The notes beneath the pieces are model-generated. The model saw only the letters and a list, made by a program, of their open reading frames with translations, searched no databases and was not told where the DNA came from. DNA of 64,000 nt from Paraspadella gotoi (lineage: Eukaryota > Chaetognatha), in the NCBI GenBank assembly GCA_051294375.1, contig CM119263.1:765756-829755 (forward strand), in the 5' to 3' direction. Each line of letters begins with the position of its first letter. Position 1 is the stretch's first letter. A program made the position numbers and the translations under genes. Positions 12,688-23,614 of the stretch are shown here, piece by piece.

Positions 12688-15434
12688 CTTTGATCAAAAG
12701 AATCACTCGGCTAAATATTTCTCACACTTATATCACGATGAAGTCACTCCGAATACTCACATTCTTCCCTCATGCCAACTTCCCGACACTTTTGCAAGCG
12801 ACACGCCTGACACTTTCGCCGCAGCCACATGTCCATCTGCGAGATGCAGCGGCCGCCATATTTGCAGCGGTAGGACTTGTCTGCACCGCGGGTGATTGAG
12901 CGGCGGAAGAAGCCTTTGCAGCCTTCGCAGGAGAGGGCGTTGTAGTGATACCCGGAGGCGCGGTCTCCGCAGATCAGGCACAGCTCTTCCTCGCCTTTCG
13001 TCGTCCCGTGTTTTCCCAAAGCAGCGCGACCTTTCTTTGAGCTGACGACGAACTTACTCGGATCTAGGAATCGAAAATTAAGTTTAAGGTTGAAATGAGA
13101 TGAATTTATTATAAATATGAATTTAAATATGAATTTAAAATAAAAAGAAATTAAGATATAAACGCATAAAAGCTATTTTAAATTACTTAGTTAGTATTTT
13201 TATTATTTAAAATTATGATGTTTTATCAGTAAAATTTAGCAAAACTAGTAAAATTACGAAATGATAAAAACGATAATGATTTTGTAATTTTTGATTCATT
13301 TATTATGAATTTTTTTAAAATTTGTAATTATAACATATATTCTGGTGGTCCTATCACCACAGATGGATTAAAGCTGTTTTCTCTCGCAGCGCCTCAGTGG
13401 CTCAGTGGACTAATGCACCATCCCAATGTGCGTCCCTGGTTCGAGCCCTGAGGTTGTCATGTAGAAAGTGGGATGGACCGGGTAACCCGCCTGTAGGCAT
13501 GGGCCTACTGCCAGATCCAAAGCTCTGGACTACATGAACATGCTGTCTCGCTGTCGCCACGAGGTGACACCGCTGCGGGTGTGGCGCCCTGTAAAACCAG
13601 CCTCTTCAATGGTGAGCCCGACGTGATATGAACACGCAACCCGGGCATGATAATACTCCTCTGCCCTTGATGTGGTTTGAGCTACGCAGCTGCCACTCAA
13701 AGCAAGGCCACCAGAATGAAGAGAGGTTCAGCGGAGAGACATGCGCTTCATCCCCTGCTTCGTACTCTCATATGCGAGAGTCCTGGGGCGGCTGTCTGGT
13801 GGTCCTATCACCACAGATGGATTAAAGCTGTTTCTCTCGCAGTGCCTCAGTGGCTCAGTGGACTAATGCACCATCCCAATGTGCGTCCCTGGTTCGAGCC
13901 CTGAGGTTGTCATGTAGAAAGTGGGATGGACCGGGTAACCCGCCTGTAGGCATGGGCCTACTGCCAGATCCAAAGCTCTGGACTACATGAACATGCTGTC
14001 TCGCTGTCGCCACGAGGTGACACCGCTGCGGTGTGGCGCCCTGTAAAACCAGCCTCTTCAATATCTAAATTTTTTTTTTAGCTATCAAAATTCAAAACTC
14101 GTAAATAAAATGACTTAATTCCAATTGGATCATTGTGGACTCAAAAAAAAAGTAGTAAACAGAGAAAAGAATTTCATTGCAGAAAGTTTTATATAGCAAT
14201 TCCCTGTCTCTTTACTTAAATGATAGTAAATAAATGTTAAAATCGTGATACGGGAATTCCTCTTCACCGCCCTTACCCAACGACTGCGTGGGAGCGAGGG
14301 TGTGGCAAGCTTCCGCTCCGCAGTCCGCCTTAAATCCGGCGCCGGCAAAGTGAACGAGTTGGGAAGATGGCGCCTCACGTGAGAAGGGAAATCCCGGTTC
14401 CATCGCCGCGTCGTGGGACGGACTCTCTGTGAGAAAGAATCGGGAATGAGTCATTTCTAAGAAATCATTTCGAATTTTTCAGAATTCGTGGCGGAAAAGA
14501 AAAAAAGGTCGTACCTTCGAAGGAATATTTCAAAGACTCGTTGCTGTAGAGGCATCCGTAATAAAAATAATCGGATGATTGCTGATCTTGCTGATGTTGT
14601 TGTTGAAGCAAGTGGCGTTGATGCTGAAGCTGCAGGAGTGCCTCGTCGGACAGAGTCGCAGCATCGAAGGTCTCTCGAAGATGCGTTGCTTCCATCGAGT
14701 AAGAGTCGATCTCGTGCTTTATGCTCGGCTGCCCCTCGTCGCGCCTGTCGGGCTGTCCATCAGGCCGCCCGACGTGCCCAGTGGCTTGCCCGCTGGGCGT
14801 GCTCTCGAAGCGACCCGCCGGGCAGTCCGACCGAGAGGGCAATTGTTCTTCCGGAGATGGAAACGCGGCTTCAAGAGGAGGATAACCGGAAGCGAGGGTA
14901 GACGATTCCATATGAAGTCTGTGATTGTGATTATGATTGTGATGATTGTGATGATGAAGATGATGATGATCGTCCCAAGCGACTCCATCGTAGGGCAAGA
15001 CTTGTGATTCTGTCTGTCGTGATTCGACATGGAATGGTTCCATCGGATGTGAATCGACTGGGTAAGGGGAGGAGGAGGCGAAGATGGTAGGCGAGTGAAA
15101 GGAGGAGGTCGTGGAAGGAACCGGCGTCAACGCCGCTCCCAGGGACACGGCGTCTCTTTCCTCCAGCGCCGGTGGGCGCGCCGCTCTGCCGCACGGCAGC
15201 GAAGCAGACGCCGCAGCCTCGCAGGAGAGAGGAGAAGAGACGCCGTAATAAGAGACGCCGTGAGCGCCGCCGACGCCGTCAGCGCCGTGAGCGCCGTGGA
15301 CGCCGTGGACGCCGCCGACGCCGAGGGAAACGCCGATCGGGTAGAGAGATTCCGAGTAGTCATGGAGAGTGGCGCTGTGAGAGAGAGAGAGAGAGAGAGA
15401 GAAGAGAGAGAGAGAAGAGAGAGAAGAAAGAGAG

Positions 15435-15472
<38 letters not shown>

Positions 15473-15928
15473 AAGTAATTTAATGTTGTAATGTTATAAT
15501 GTTCTTTTGATATAAAGTTATTTTTTAAAAGACATCAATACGTCATCAACGACCATCACACAAAAAGACCTGATTCCATTCTCATGATAAGATTCCATCT
15601 TGCAAGGCTCCTCCTCTGCCCCCTGCCGTCCAATCAGCGAGTAAGTTTGATCGACGGGCGACATTCCCGACGGAAGGTGGGATTCGCCGAGAATCGACGA
15701 CGACTGGCAAGAGGGTAAGTTAATCTCGGTCTGGCACTGAGCCGGATGGCACGGCGCCGTATGGCACGGCGCAGCTTCCGGCGACTTGTCGGCGTCGTCG
15801 TCTCCGTAGCGCCATCGCCGCATTTCCGGCGTGACGTCGGATTTGGCGTCGGTAACGTCGGCGCCGGAGAAAGACTCCAATCGCGGCGTCAAAATCAACG
15901 CCGAAAATCGAGATTCGACGGCGCTCAT
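12580..15928 (-). CDS. EcR: EcR-like nuclear receptor (NR1H type), 5' part of gene, copy B, intact
   Basis: Gene-level entry. Minus-strand exons: E1 15570-15928, E2 14515-15374, E2b 14277-14426, E3 12761-13063, E4 12580-12687. Introns of 195, 88, 1213 and 73 nt are all GT-AG, and phases 2, 1, 1, 1 agree across joins. With E2b the fragment encodes 593 whole residues; without it, 543. Order: Cys/Ser-rich start, Gly/His-rich then His/Asn-rich and Gln-rich A/B domain, two zinc fingers, basic hinge. The DNA-binding domain is that of EcR/FXR/LXR receptors, which bind hormone response elements with RXR/USP. In protostomes this would be the ecdysone receptor; from the finger alone, another NR1H member is possible. 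The ligand-binding domain is missing because the next DNA is copy A's upstream end. Confidence 0.82.
12761..13063 (-). CDS. EcR: Exon E3 copy B: DNA-binding domain
   Basis: Encodes 100 whole residues, plus a split Asp (or equivalent) before and a split Cys after. A Lys-rich lead ([13 protein letters not shown]) precedes [18 protein letters not shown]. Numbering without E2b: zinc ligands C435, C438, C452, C455 (finger I) and C473, C479, C491, C494 (finger II). P-box CEGCKG is at 452-457. Insertions relative to FXR/EcR are two residues in the inter-finger linker (around ADKS) and two after C479 (ISQ). The sequence is the same in both genomic copies, so a random read error is unlikely. Confidence 0.92.
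13343..14060 (+). mobile_element. TRIM family 2 element in the E2b-E3 intron, copy B
   Basis: LTRs 13343-13608 and 13797-14060, internal 13609-13796. Same structure and intronic position as 4948-5666, differing by a few single-base indels, so the insertion predates the duplication (or the copies are one locus). The tRNA-like A and B boxes are intact in both LTRs. Confidence 0.78.
14277..14426 (-). CDS. EcR: Exon E2b copy B: symmetric small exon, possible cassette or alternative start
   Basis: 150 nt, phase 1-1. The acceptor follows TCTTTCTCACAG only 88 nt after the E2 donor; the donor TTGG/GTAAGG is the strongest in the gene. It encodes SPSHDAAM, then a Phe/Gly/Ala-rich segment with two Cys near the end, ending [10 protein letters not shown] or similar before the split codon joining E3. 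An in-frame ATG at 14403, with frame open upstream to 14454 in this copy, could start a short isoform. EcR genes elsewhere use alternative N-termini, so this is plausible but untested. Confidence 0.65.
14515..15374 (-). CDS. EcR: Exon E2 copy B: His/Gln-rich A/B (AF-1) domain
   Basis: 860 nt, 286 whole codons, entered in phase 2 from E1 and left in phase 1 at GAAG/GTACGA. Order along the protein: a Tyr-containing start ([12 protein letters not shown]), a Gly-His repeat ([19 protein letters not shown]), Ser/Pro-rich sequence, a His/Asn tract near + position 14945, acidic and Pro/Ser stretches, SIKHEID fitting the sumoylation pattern psi-K-x-E, and a Gln/His-rich segment before KYSFE. Such disordered, transactivating N-termini vary freely among receptors. 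The ATG-less stretch before 15148 is open and belongs to the same exon. Confidence 0.75.
15377..15470. repeat. (GA)n tract at E2 acceptor, copy B
   Basis: Interrupted GA microsatellite that is (TC)n on the coding strand and ends in CTCACAG, the E2 acceptor. Its interruptions (GAAGA, AAAGA) differ from copy A. Confidence 0.9.
15570..15928 (-). CDS. EcR: Exon E1 copy B: first coding exon
   Basis: ATG at 15928 in context GGAAAATGA, with an in-frame TGA five codons upstream, which supports this as the start. It encodes 119 codons plus 2 nt: a Ser/Asp-rich start, then [14 protein letters not shown], a Cys/His/Pro repeat ([13 protein letters not shown]) and a Glu-rich end. The exon end is placed at ATC AG/GTCTTT because it is the best phase 2 donor matching E2; the donor is weak, so the end is less sure than the start. 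An unspliced read-through would stop after 136 codons. Confidence 0.6.
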
Positions 15929-16034
15929 TTTCCAGGAGATGCGTCAATGGTTTGTACGTAATTGAACTTATTTTCCCAAAACGCCCCTTTTCAACTTGAA
16001 ATTCGGAATGGAATAAGTTTTTTTGGTTTAGAAT

Positions 16035-16240
16035 TTAGCTTAAAGGTTCGGATTAAGGATTAGGCTACAAATTAAGTTTAGGTTTAAGTTAATAATTAGG
16101 GTTGGAGATTAGGGTAACGGATTAAGCCTAAAATTTAAAGATAAGGCCTAATCTTTAAATAGGGTTTAAGGTAAGGGTTAAAAATTGAGTTAGGATTAGA
16201 GACTAAAAATAAGGTTTATATCATACCTTTTGAACTAAAT
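16035..16240. repeat. Degenerate TTAGGG-like repeats, copy B
   Basis: As at 7640-7850, with one extra T in the run near 16165. Confidence 0.6.
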
Positions 16241-16411
16241 TAGAATTGAAAGTAAATTTACGAATTAAGGAACAGAAATGTGGCGCTTTTGGTAAAGAGA
16301 GCACAAGTACTTTTCGGGAGATTTATACTGTTTGGTTTTATTGTTTATTCGCGAGTTCGAAAGACAAAGTGACTTTAACGGTCGAAGAAAAACAGAAGGT
16401 CGTCGACGCTG

Positions 16412-16422
16412 GGATTCGAACC
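16412..16422 (-). promoter_or_regulatory. tRNA-type B box, copy B
   Basis: GGTTCGAATCC on minus; same context as 8021-8031. Confidence 0.4.
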
Positions 16423-16736
16423 CGGGACGACGACTTCGGTTCGCCGGCCTCTCGAGTCGGCGCCCTTTCGGCGACGCCGGCGGAGAAAAGAGGGCGCCGA
16501 TCGGGGGGAAGAGTCGATGACGCCGGTTCTAGAGCGAACGAGAGAGAGAGAGAGAAAGAGATGGAGACGGAGTCGTGGAGGAGTTTGAAGGGTCGACGGA
16601 CGGCCAGACGTACTGAGGGTTCTTTGCCCCGAGGTCGTCCTCCTCGCGAGTTGGCGACCTCGAGCGGATGATCGGAAGACGATTCCAGAGTCGAAGGGGA
16701 GAGAAGCGGGAGGTCAAGATCTTGGATCATATGTTG

Positions 16737-16829
16737 GGACGCGAAGAGGACGCGAAGAGGACGCGAAGAGGATGCGGAGAGGACGCGAAGAGGACGCGAA
16801 GAGGACGCGAAGAGGATGCGAAGAGGAAG
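16737..16829. repeat. 11-bp minisatellite, copy B
   Basis: GAGGACGCGAA units, same order of variants as copy A. Confidence 0.85.
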
Positions 16830-17509
16830 CGTTTGAATTGGAAGTGAAGAGAATGGATAGAAAATCTTAAACGAAAAAAATATTTCAATTATAGTCATTA
16901 TTTTAATTAATAATTTCAAAAAAGTCTTCAAATAATTATTATTTAGATTTACATTAGGAATTAAGAAGGAATTAAGGAATTAAGCAATTAATTGCCATTA
17001 TTAAGAAGTGAACAAATATTTTATAAGGAACTATGCGCATTTCTCTATGCGCGTTAATCTTATTGAATTTTATTCATTAATTGGTTACGAATACTTTACC
17101 ATTTAATAAACAACCAATATAAAAATTAATTTATTAATCTTGCTTCTATTTGGACAATGGACAGTTGGTTAAAACCTTCATCTTTCAAGATAAAAACATA
17201 GAAGGACTTCAGAACCCAACAATTTTTTTAATCAAAACTCTACTACTAATTAGGTGGGTATTTAAGTTTGTTTACCATAGAAAGTATAAATAAAAACAAA
17301 ATTATCAAAAAATAGTAGGAAGCGTGAGCATTGAGCATTTTACCAACTGAAAACTTAATATTTTTTGAGGTTATAGGAAAACAAAAATTAGATTTCGACA
17401 ACTGAGTAGAACTATGGACGCCGTTTCTCCAGCGCTAAAGCGGCGCTCTTTCGACTTCCGGCGTCGATTCATCCTCCTCGGCGTCACTTTCGCGCAACTT
17501 TCCCCGTAG

Positions 17510-17680
17510 AAATGACGCCTCCTTATTGGTCGATAGCGCGCCGACGTCGCCGATGAAAAGACCGTACCCGATTGGTCGGAGAGATAAGACGCACGACTCC
17601 GATTGGACGAAGAGATCGTGAGAAAGCGGATAAGATCTCTCGAAGCGACGAAATCTCGGCCGCTGATTGGTCCGCACGGA
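17510..17680 (-). promoter_or_regulatory. CCAAT-box cluster, copy B
   Basis: Four CCAAT boxes on the gene's strand with near-identical spacing to copy A, about 1.6 kb before E1. Confidence 0.45.
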
Positions 17681-17779
17681 TTCCAGGGGAAAAAAAAGAA
17701 CATCGTCGCAACCGGGACGCGAAAATCTATCGCTCGACTCTCGGGGGAGAAAAAGCGAAGCGGGAAATTGAGCGGAGAA

Positions 17780-17883
<104 letters not shown>

Positions 17884-18172
17884 TAGCGGAAGAAGCGGCA
17901 ATCCTCTTCCAGGAAGCGGTTCACGAATAAGTAACCGCGAAAGGAACGATTGTGAAGGTGAAACAATGTGGTGAAGATCATTATTGATTTATATTGTTAA
18001 ATTGTTTTCAAAAAAAATAGTGGTGATTGTGGTGAATAGAAAAACAACTTTTGTGCAAGTGAAAACCATGATCAAAGATTATTTGATTAAAAAGAATATT
18101 TTGAGGTAAAATATTCAGAATGGATAATTTAGTAGTAATATCAGTAGTATTTAGTAGTAATATCAGTAAGCG

Positions 18173-18379
18173 TTGGATATAACTAAGCTAAACCTCATCT
18201 GCTCCAAACCAAAGGGGACGAGCCCAAACGAAAAGAGTGACAATCCGGTGAAACAACCGATGAGAAGCCGACCGCCTCAATCGGAAAGCAAAACCAAGGG
18301 AAGGAAATTTCTTTTCGAGTCACTGGAGGAACTTCACACTCTCAACACGGTTCCCTATTTTCTTTTTCGGGGTGTCTAG
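18173..18379 (+). other. Unrecognised 68-codon open frame
   Basis: A Lys/Ser/Pro-rich frame (SKPKGTSPNEKSDNPVKQP and on) with mixed composition, unlike the low-complexity frames around it. It is not maintained in copy A because of indels, and its end runs into a 12-bp hairpin. It could be a remnant exon or chance; no family is recognised. Confidence 0.2.
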
Positions 18380-19032
18380 GGAACCGTGTCAAAGAAGTGA
18401 AAGAACTATTACTGTCTGGCATGAGGACTTTTTCTTTTCTCTTTCCATGGATAATTAAAAGTGATATTGAGGGCGGTTCAGCAATAATAATTATGAGAAA
18501 GTCATGCATTTTCGAATCTGGGTTTATTTTCCATACCGCGCTAAGTTTAGATAAGTTGGACCATTTTTTAAAAATCAGCTACTGTTAATAACAGTAGCTG
18601 ATTTTAGTGTTAGTTTTTCGTGTTATAGATATTAGGCCAATGAAGAAAAAAAAATTATGTCGCGAAAAATTGGATTTTTATCACAGAAAATGATTTTTCG
18701 TTCGGTGAATCACGAAATCAGATTTTGTGAAAGTGATGAGAGTGAGAAGTGAGAAGTGAGGTGAATTTTTGAAAAGAACTCATCGTAATTGCGAATCTGT
18801 GAAGCAAACTAATAAAAACTTTACTATAAATACTTGTTACAGGAGAACTTGACGAGTAAGATTTAAGAAGTAGCTCAACCGTGCTATAGACTATAGGGAT
18901 TTGATCCTGGCTTCTTCGCTTTAGGGGCCGGAGAAGCGGGGCAAACTGCCATCAGACGTTTTAAATAAACTTACTTTTAATTTACATATATATTTACTTA
19001 AAAAACGATTTAATTGAATCATAATAAAAAGA

Positions 19033-19150
19033 GTCATCTCCCGGGATCGAATCGGGCCCCGAAAGCGAAGAAGTCGGGATCAAATCTCACAGACCTTATT
19101 GAGTAAGGCCATGAGTTCTTGACCATTAGCTACTCGGATCGATCCCAAGA
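19033..19150 (-). mobile_element. tRNA-derived SINE-like repeat, copy B
   Basis: B-box-like GATTTGATCCC (19075-19085 on plus) and A-box-like TAGCTAATGGT near 19122-19132, as in copy A. Confidence 0.5.
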
Positions 19151-19430
19151 AAGTACCTGCTTTCAAAAATATGAAAAAAAAAATTTAAATTTTTAAAATT
19201 TTTTATGGTGAGTACTATGTATAAATATGGGCGTATGAAAAAATTGAAAAATAAAACAATCAATCATAACAATAATTGTCCGGCGCGCCCCGAGTGCTCT
19301 TTGTCAACTGCGAAGAACATGATTACCGAAATGATTACGGTTCGGATATTCTGAGCCGCAAATTAAAATTATGATAATTATGCATAGACTTTCGATTTCG
19401 TTGTTTTGGGATTTAGGAAAAACAGTTTTT

Positions 19431-19559
19431 TGAAATGTGGCAACGAATTTTTATGTAAGTCGGACATGTTTCGACTCTTTCAGTTTTAGAGTCTTCATCA
19501 GCTGTAAGAGTCGAAACATGTCCGACTTACTTGTCATAAAAATTCGTTGCCACATTTCA
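19431..19559. repeat. 130-bp inverted repeat, copy B
   Basis: Same arms and loop as 11038-11166, including the 5-nt bulge. Confidence 0.85.
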
Positions 19560-19719
19560 AATTAGCGAAACCATTTTGTTTTTTCTTAATTTTTGGAGAT
19601 TTTGTCCTCAAAATGCATTTAAAGAAAATAGTGTTTTGTCGACGATATTAATAATATAAATCGAAACGCAAATGAAATTAATTAAATATTTAAAATTAGA
19701 AAACAATGAAGGAAGATGA

Positions 19720-19858
19720 AGAAGAAAAGAGAAAAAATGAAACAAAGTTAACTTCCGAAGAAGTAGAAAGAGGAGGAGGAGCAGTAGGAGGAGGAGGAGG
19801 AGGAGAAAGGTTTCTCTCACGCGACAAAGAGAAAAGTGAGAGTGAAGGAGAGTTAGTT

Positions 19859-19913
<55 letters not shown>

Positions 19914-20143
19914 CTTAAAAAGCAATAATGAAATGTGAAAATAATAAGAGAAAAACGAAAAATAGTAGGATTATGGAAATCAGTAATCTTTGGTTTTTCT
20001 CGTAATGATTCACATCGCACCTGTTGTCAAAGGATGGAGTTGGACATCGAGGGAACCATAAAAGTCCAACACGTCGTCGTTGTTGTTGTTGCAATTATCG
20101 TCGGTGTCGTCGTTGTCGTCGTTTGTCGTCATCGTCGTCGGTA

Positions 20144-20174
<31 letters not shown>

Positions 20175-20472
20175 CGTCGATGTGGTCAATTCCTTATTCG
20201 CTTATTTTCATTGTAGTAGTCATTGTTGTACAATGTACATTGACATTGACATTATGTCAAAAATTGTTTCAAAAATATTTTGACCCAACTAGATAACTGA
20301 CCACACCTCAGCTCACCCTTCATTCAACCACAAGACCTCACCCACTTAAACTCACCCACTCACCTCCTTCACAAATCTTTTTTCTTTTTCCCTCTTTTGC
20401 CTTCACAGTCCAACAGGAATGACCAATCGTTTCACATAACTTATCCTCTCTCTCTCTCTCTCTCCGTCTTCT

Positions 20473-20512
<40 letters not shown>

Positions 20513-20515
20513 GCT
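19720..20515. repeat. Purine- and TCG-rich low-complexity stretch, copy B
   Basis: GAGGAGGAG, (GA)n at 19860-19912, TCG/GTT runs at 20070-20185 and (TC)n at 20446-20512, as in copy A. Confidence 0.85.
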
Positions 20516-20599
20516 CGACGCGTTCCTAAGCCTTTCCTGTCGGCTCCCTTCATTCCGCTCATCATCTATTCGCATTGTTTTCTTTTCCTCGTTAATTTC

Positions 20600-20607
20600 T
20601 CGTTTTT

Positions 20608-20671
<64 letters not shown>

Positions 20672-20705
20672 TTTTTCTTTCTTTCTTTTTTTTTCTTTCT
20701 TTTTA
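20600..20705. repeat. (CTTT)n microsatellite
   Basis: About 100 bp of CTTT at the right edge of copy B. It follows the point where the duplicated sequence ends. Confidence 0.9.
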
Positions 20706-20804
20706 ATTCCTTCTATTTTCTTTCTCTCTCATTTCAATTTTTCATATTTTCCTCGGAATTTTTCTTTCTTTTTTATTTTTCTATTTTTTTCTCGTCGTGA
20801 AAAA

Positions 20805-21425
20805 CTTTAAATCGTTTGCGTCTCGAGTGACGTTGATTTCCTTTCGATCTTCACAGTGAAAATTGTGAGTTTCTCAGGTCGCCGTGAATTTCTCAGCCGA
20901 TAGAAAAAGATGCTTTTTTAATCCGAATAGTTCTATTGATAAAGAACTGTATGTTATGTATGTATTTAAAAGTATAAATTTAGTACCGAAATAAATTGTA
21001 TCCACGGGGCAATTTGAGCCGGACCCCCTTTGTCTTCCGACTCATTTTATTTTAACTTACACATATGGATTTCTCTTTTAAAATTACGTATTTCCCATTA
21101 TTATTTTTTTTTTAAATACATCCATAAAAAGCGCGCAATTTAGGATTTAAGAGTGTCATTTTTTTTTTGCGCCGAACTATAATGTGTCCACACCACTGCC
21201 TCCGCCGCCACTCCCGCGCCCACCCGCCGCCACCTCCCACCACCATCCCCACCGCTACCCCCGCCGCCACTCTCGCCGCCACTCCCGCCGCCCACTCCGC
21301 CGCCACCCTGCCTCCCCCTCCTCGGCCGATTCCATAAAATCAAGGCGATAATTAACGACTTCCTCTTTTTCTTCCTTCATCTTTTCTCCATCGATTTCGA
21401 ACGACGGATTCGTCGACGGGAGGTC

Positions 21426-21456
<31 letters not shown>

Positions 21457-21505
21457 GAGAGAGAGAGGAGAGAGGAAGAGAGAGAGAGAGAGAGAAAGGA
21501 GAGAG

Positions 21506-21548
<43 letters not shown>

Positions 21549-21556
21549 ACGAAGGG

Positions 21557-21607
<51 letters not shown>

Positions 21608-23292
21608 AGACGGCAGACGCACACGTAACACGGACGCATGAACGCGGCGGTGCACACTGCACACTCTTTATTTTGTTGTTGTTTTCCATAGTCTCGTCGC
21701 TGCTTCCACTGCGTCAACTGCGTCACCAACGTTACACGTGACTCCGTCTCTTTGGCCGCGAATTTGATGGACGACGAGCGACGCTCATCTTCTTCGTCTC
21801 AATCCACTTGAAGCTTCGACTTTCCGTCTTGCGATACTTTCTCTTCTCTTCTTTCTTTTCTTTCCTTTATCTTCTCTTCTTTCCTTTCTTTTTCTTCTCT
21901 TCTCTCTTTCCTTTTCTATTTCCTTTCTCTTCTTTCCTTTCTCTTCTTTTCTTTTTTACTTCCTTCTCTTTTTTTTCTTTTTTTCTTTTCCCTTTTCTTT
22001 TTTCTATTTCCTCTATTTTCTTGTTTTCCTTAATCTTCCTTTTGTTTTGTTCGAAACAAAAAAACCAGAGGAACTCGCCCGACGGGGGGCGGAGGTGGGG
22101 GGACGATGGACAAAACGGACAAAAGGAAACGGCGATGGATGGACGAACGGACAATATGACGCAGACAATCAACGGACAAATGGATTGAGAGATAATGGGG
22201 GAGTTGTGATTGGCTGAGTGTCATTAGTCGTCTGGGTGGGACCGCTTGTTTTCAGGATCGACAGGAGAGTATCGTTGGTTTTTCGTAAACGCCCCGTTTC
22301 AGTTCATAATCCTTGAACCTTATTTTAACTTTATAGATAAGGAGGTAATTAGGCTTAAGATTGCTATATATAATTATTAGCAGCTTTTGGAATGGATGCA
22401 TGGGCTTGAAACCAGGCTTCAGGCTTTTCACATCTCAAGACCGTGTACGGCCGGTCCTCACGCTTCTTAGGGTATATACTATTGGGGATCAATCCCAGTT
22501 TATAATGGTCATGAGCTAACGGGTTACTAATAAAGTTGTCATGCTTAGATGTGGTGAAAACTCTCAACAAATATTTAGCCAAATCCTTATTAAAACCTCT
22601 AACCCTAATAATCCCTAACCTAAATCCTAAACTTAAAACTCATTCATTTCTGAATTTAAGTTTAAAACGGGGCAATTTTGGAAATATGCCGATGGTCGTT
22701 TGAATCGAGATTGGGGGTAAATCGAGATGGTCTCTACTCTGAGATGGACCTCGACTCTGAAGTACAACAAACTCACTGGCAATTGAGGAAAGAAAAAACA
22801 ACTATTTGAGGAAAGAAAACAACTATTTGAGGAAAGAAACAAACTGTTTCCCCAGAAAATCCTAGTTTAAATCCATCAATCCTTCCACAACGATTCAACT
22901 GTTCAAAATTGCGGCTGGTTTTCCCCCCCCCTTCAACTCGTAATTGCACCGTGCCCGCCATCTAGATGACCAGCGGATCAAAGACTAATTAACGTAAAGG
23001 GAACGAGAGAAAGAAAAAAAAAGAGAGAAAGAAAAAAAAAGAGAGAAAGAAAAAAAAAGAGAGAAAGAAAAAAAAAAGGGTTACGGGGATAAACAGGTTT
23101 TAGTTTCCATTAATTTTCGATGAAATGATTTTTCACTGCGCTTGTGATCCGTTTGCTTTTTCACGCTCTCAACTCGTTCGCCCTCCATGATTTTTCTCTC
23201 TCTTTCCTTAGTCTCTCCGCTCTTTACTCTCCTTCTTACTTCTTTCAAATATACATTTTTCGTATCCAAAATTAATGTCCAAATTAACGATT
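20805..23292. repeat. Block P, first copy (direct copy at 48300-50908)
   Basis: Repeats at 48300-50908 with scattered indels. Contents: a CCG/CCA-rich run (21180-21312), (GA)n (21420-21612), T/C-rich (21835-22045), a telomere-like repeat element (22275-22690) and (A)nGAGAG runs (23005-23080). All open frames are low complexity; no gene. Confidence 0.8.
22275..22690. mobile_element. Possible MITE with TTAGGG-like core
   Basis: The left end AACGCCCCGTTT and right end AAAACGGGGCAATTTT are imperfect inverted repeats. Inside near 22590-22635 are CTAACCCTAA-type variants. A noisy copy lies at about 49915-50330. The same pairing of an AACGCCCC-like end with TTAGGG variants is seen at 7583-7850 and 34662-34815. 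Confidence 0.4.
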
Positions 23293-23614
23293 TATTTTAA
23301 TAATTAAACTTAATTTTTATTTTTTATATCTTGTATTAAATTATTTTTCTCTTATCGACGTTTCATTTCGGTCAACCTGAATTCTCGCTCTCACGGTCTC
23401 CTCATATCAAAAATAACAACGAGAAGAAGACGACGACTGATTATAAAACCAATTAATTAATTAATTGTTAATTATATTAATTAATTAATTAATTAAAAAT
23501 CAACAACGAAAGTAATGTCAGCAACGACGACTGAAAAGTAAATCTCATAAACGGTGAGTAAGACTCCCCGCGTTTTTCTCTGGTTTTCCGAAGGCTTTTT
23601 GTCACAGGATCTTG

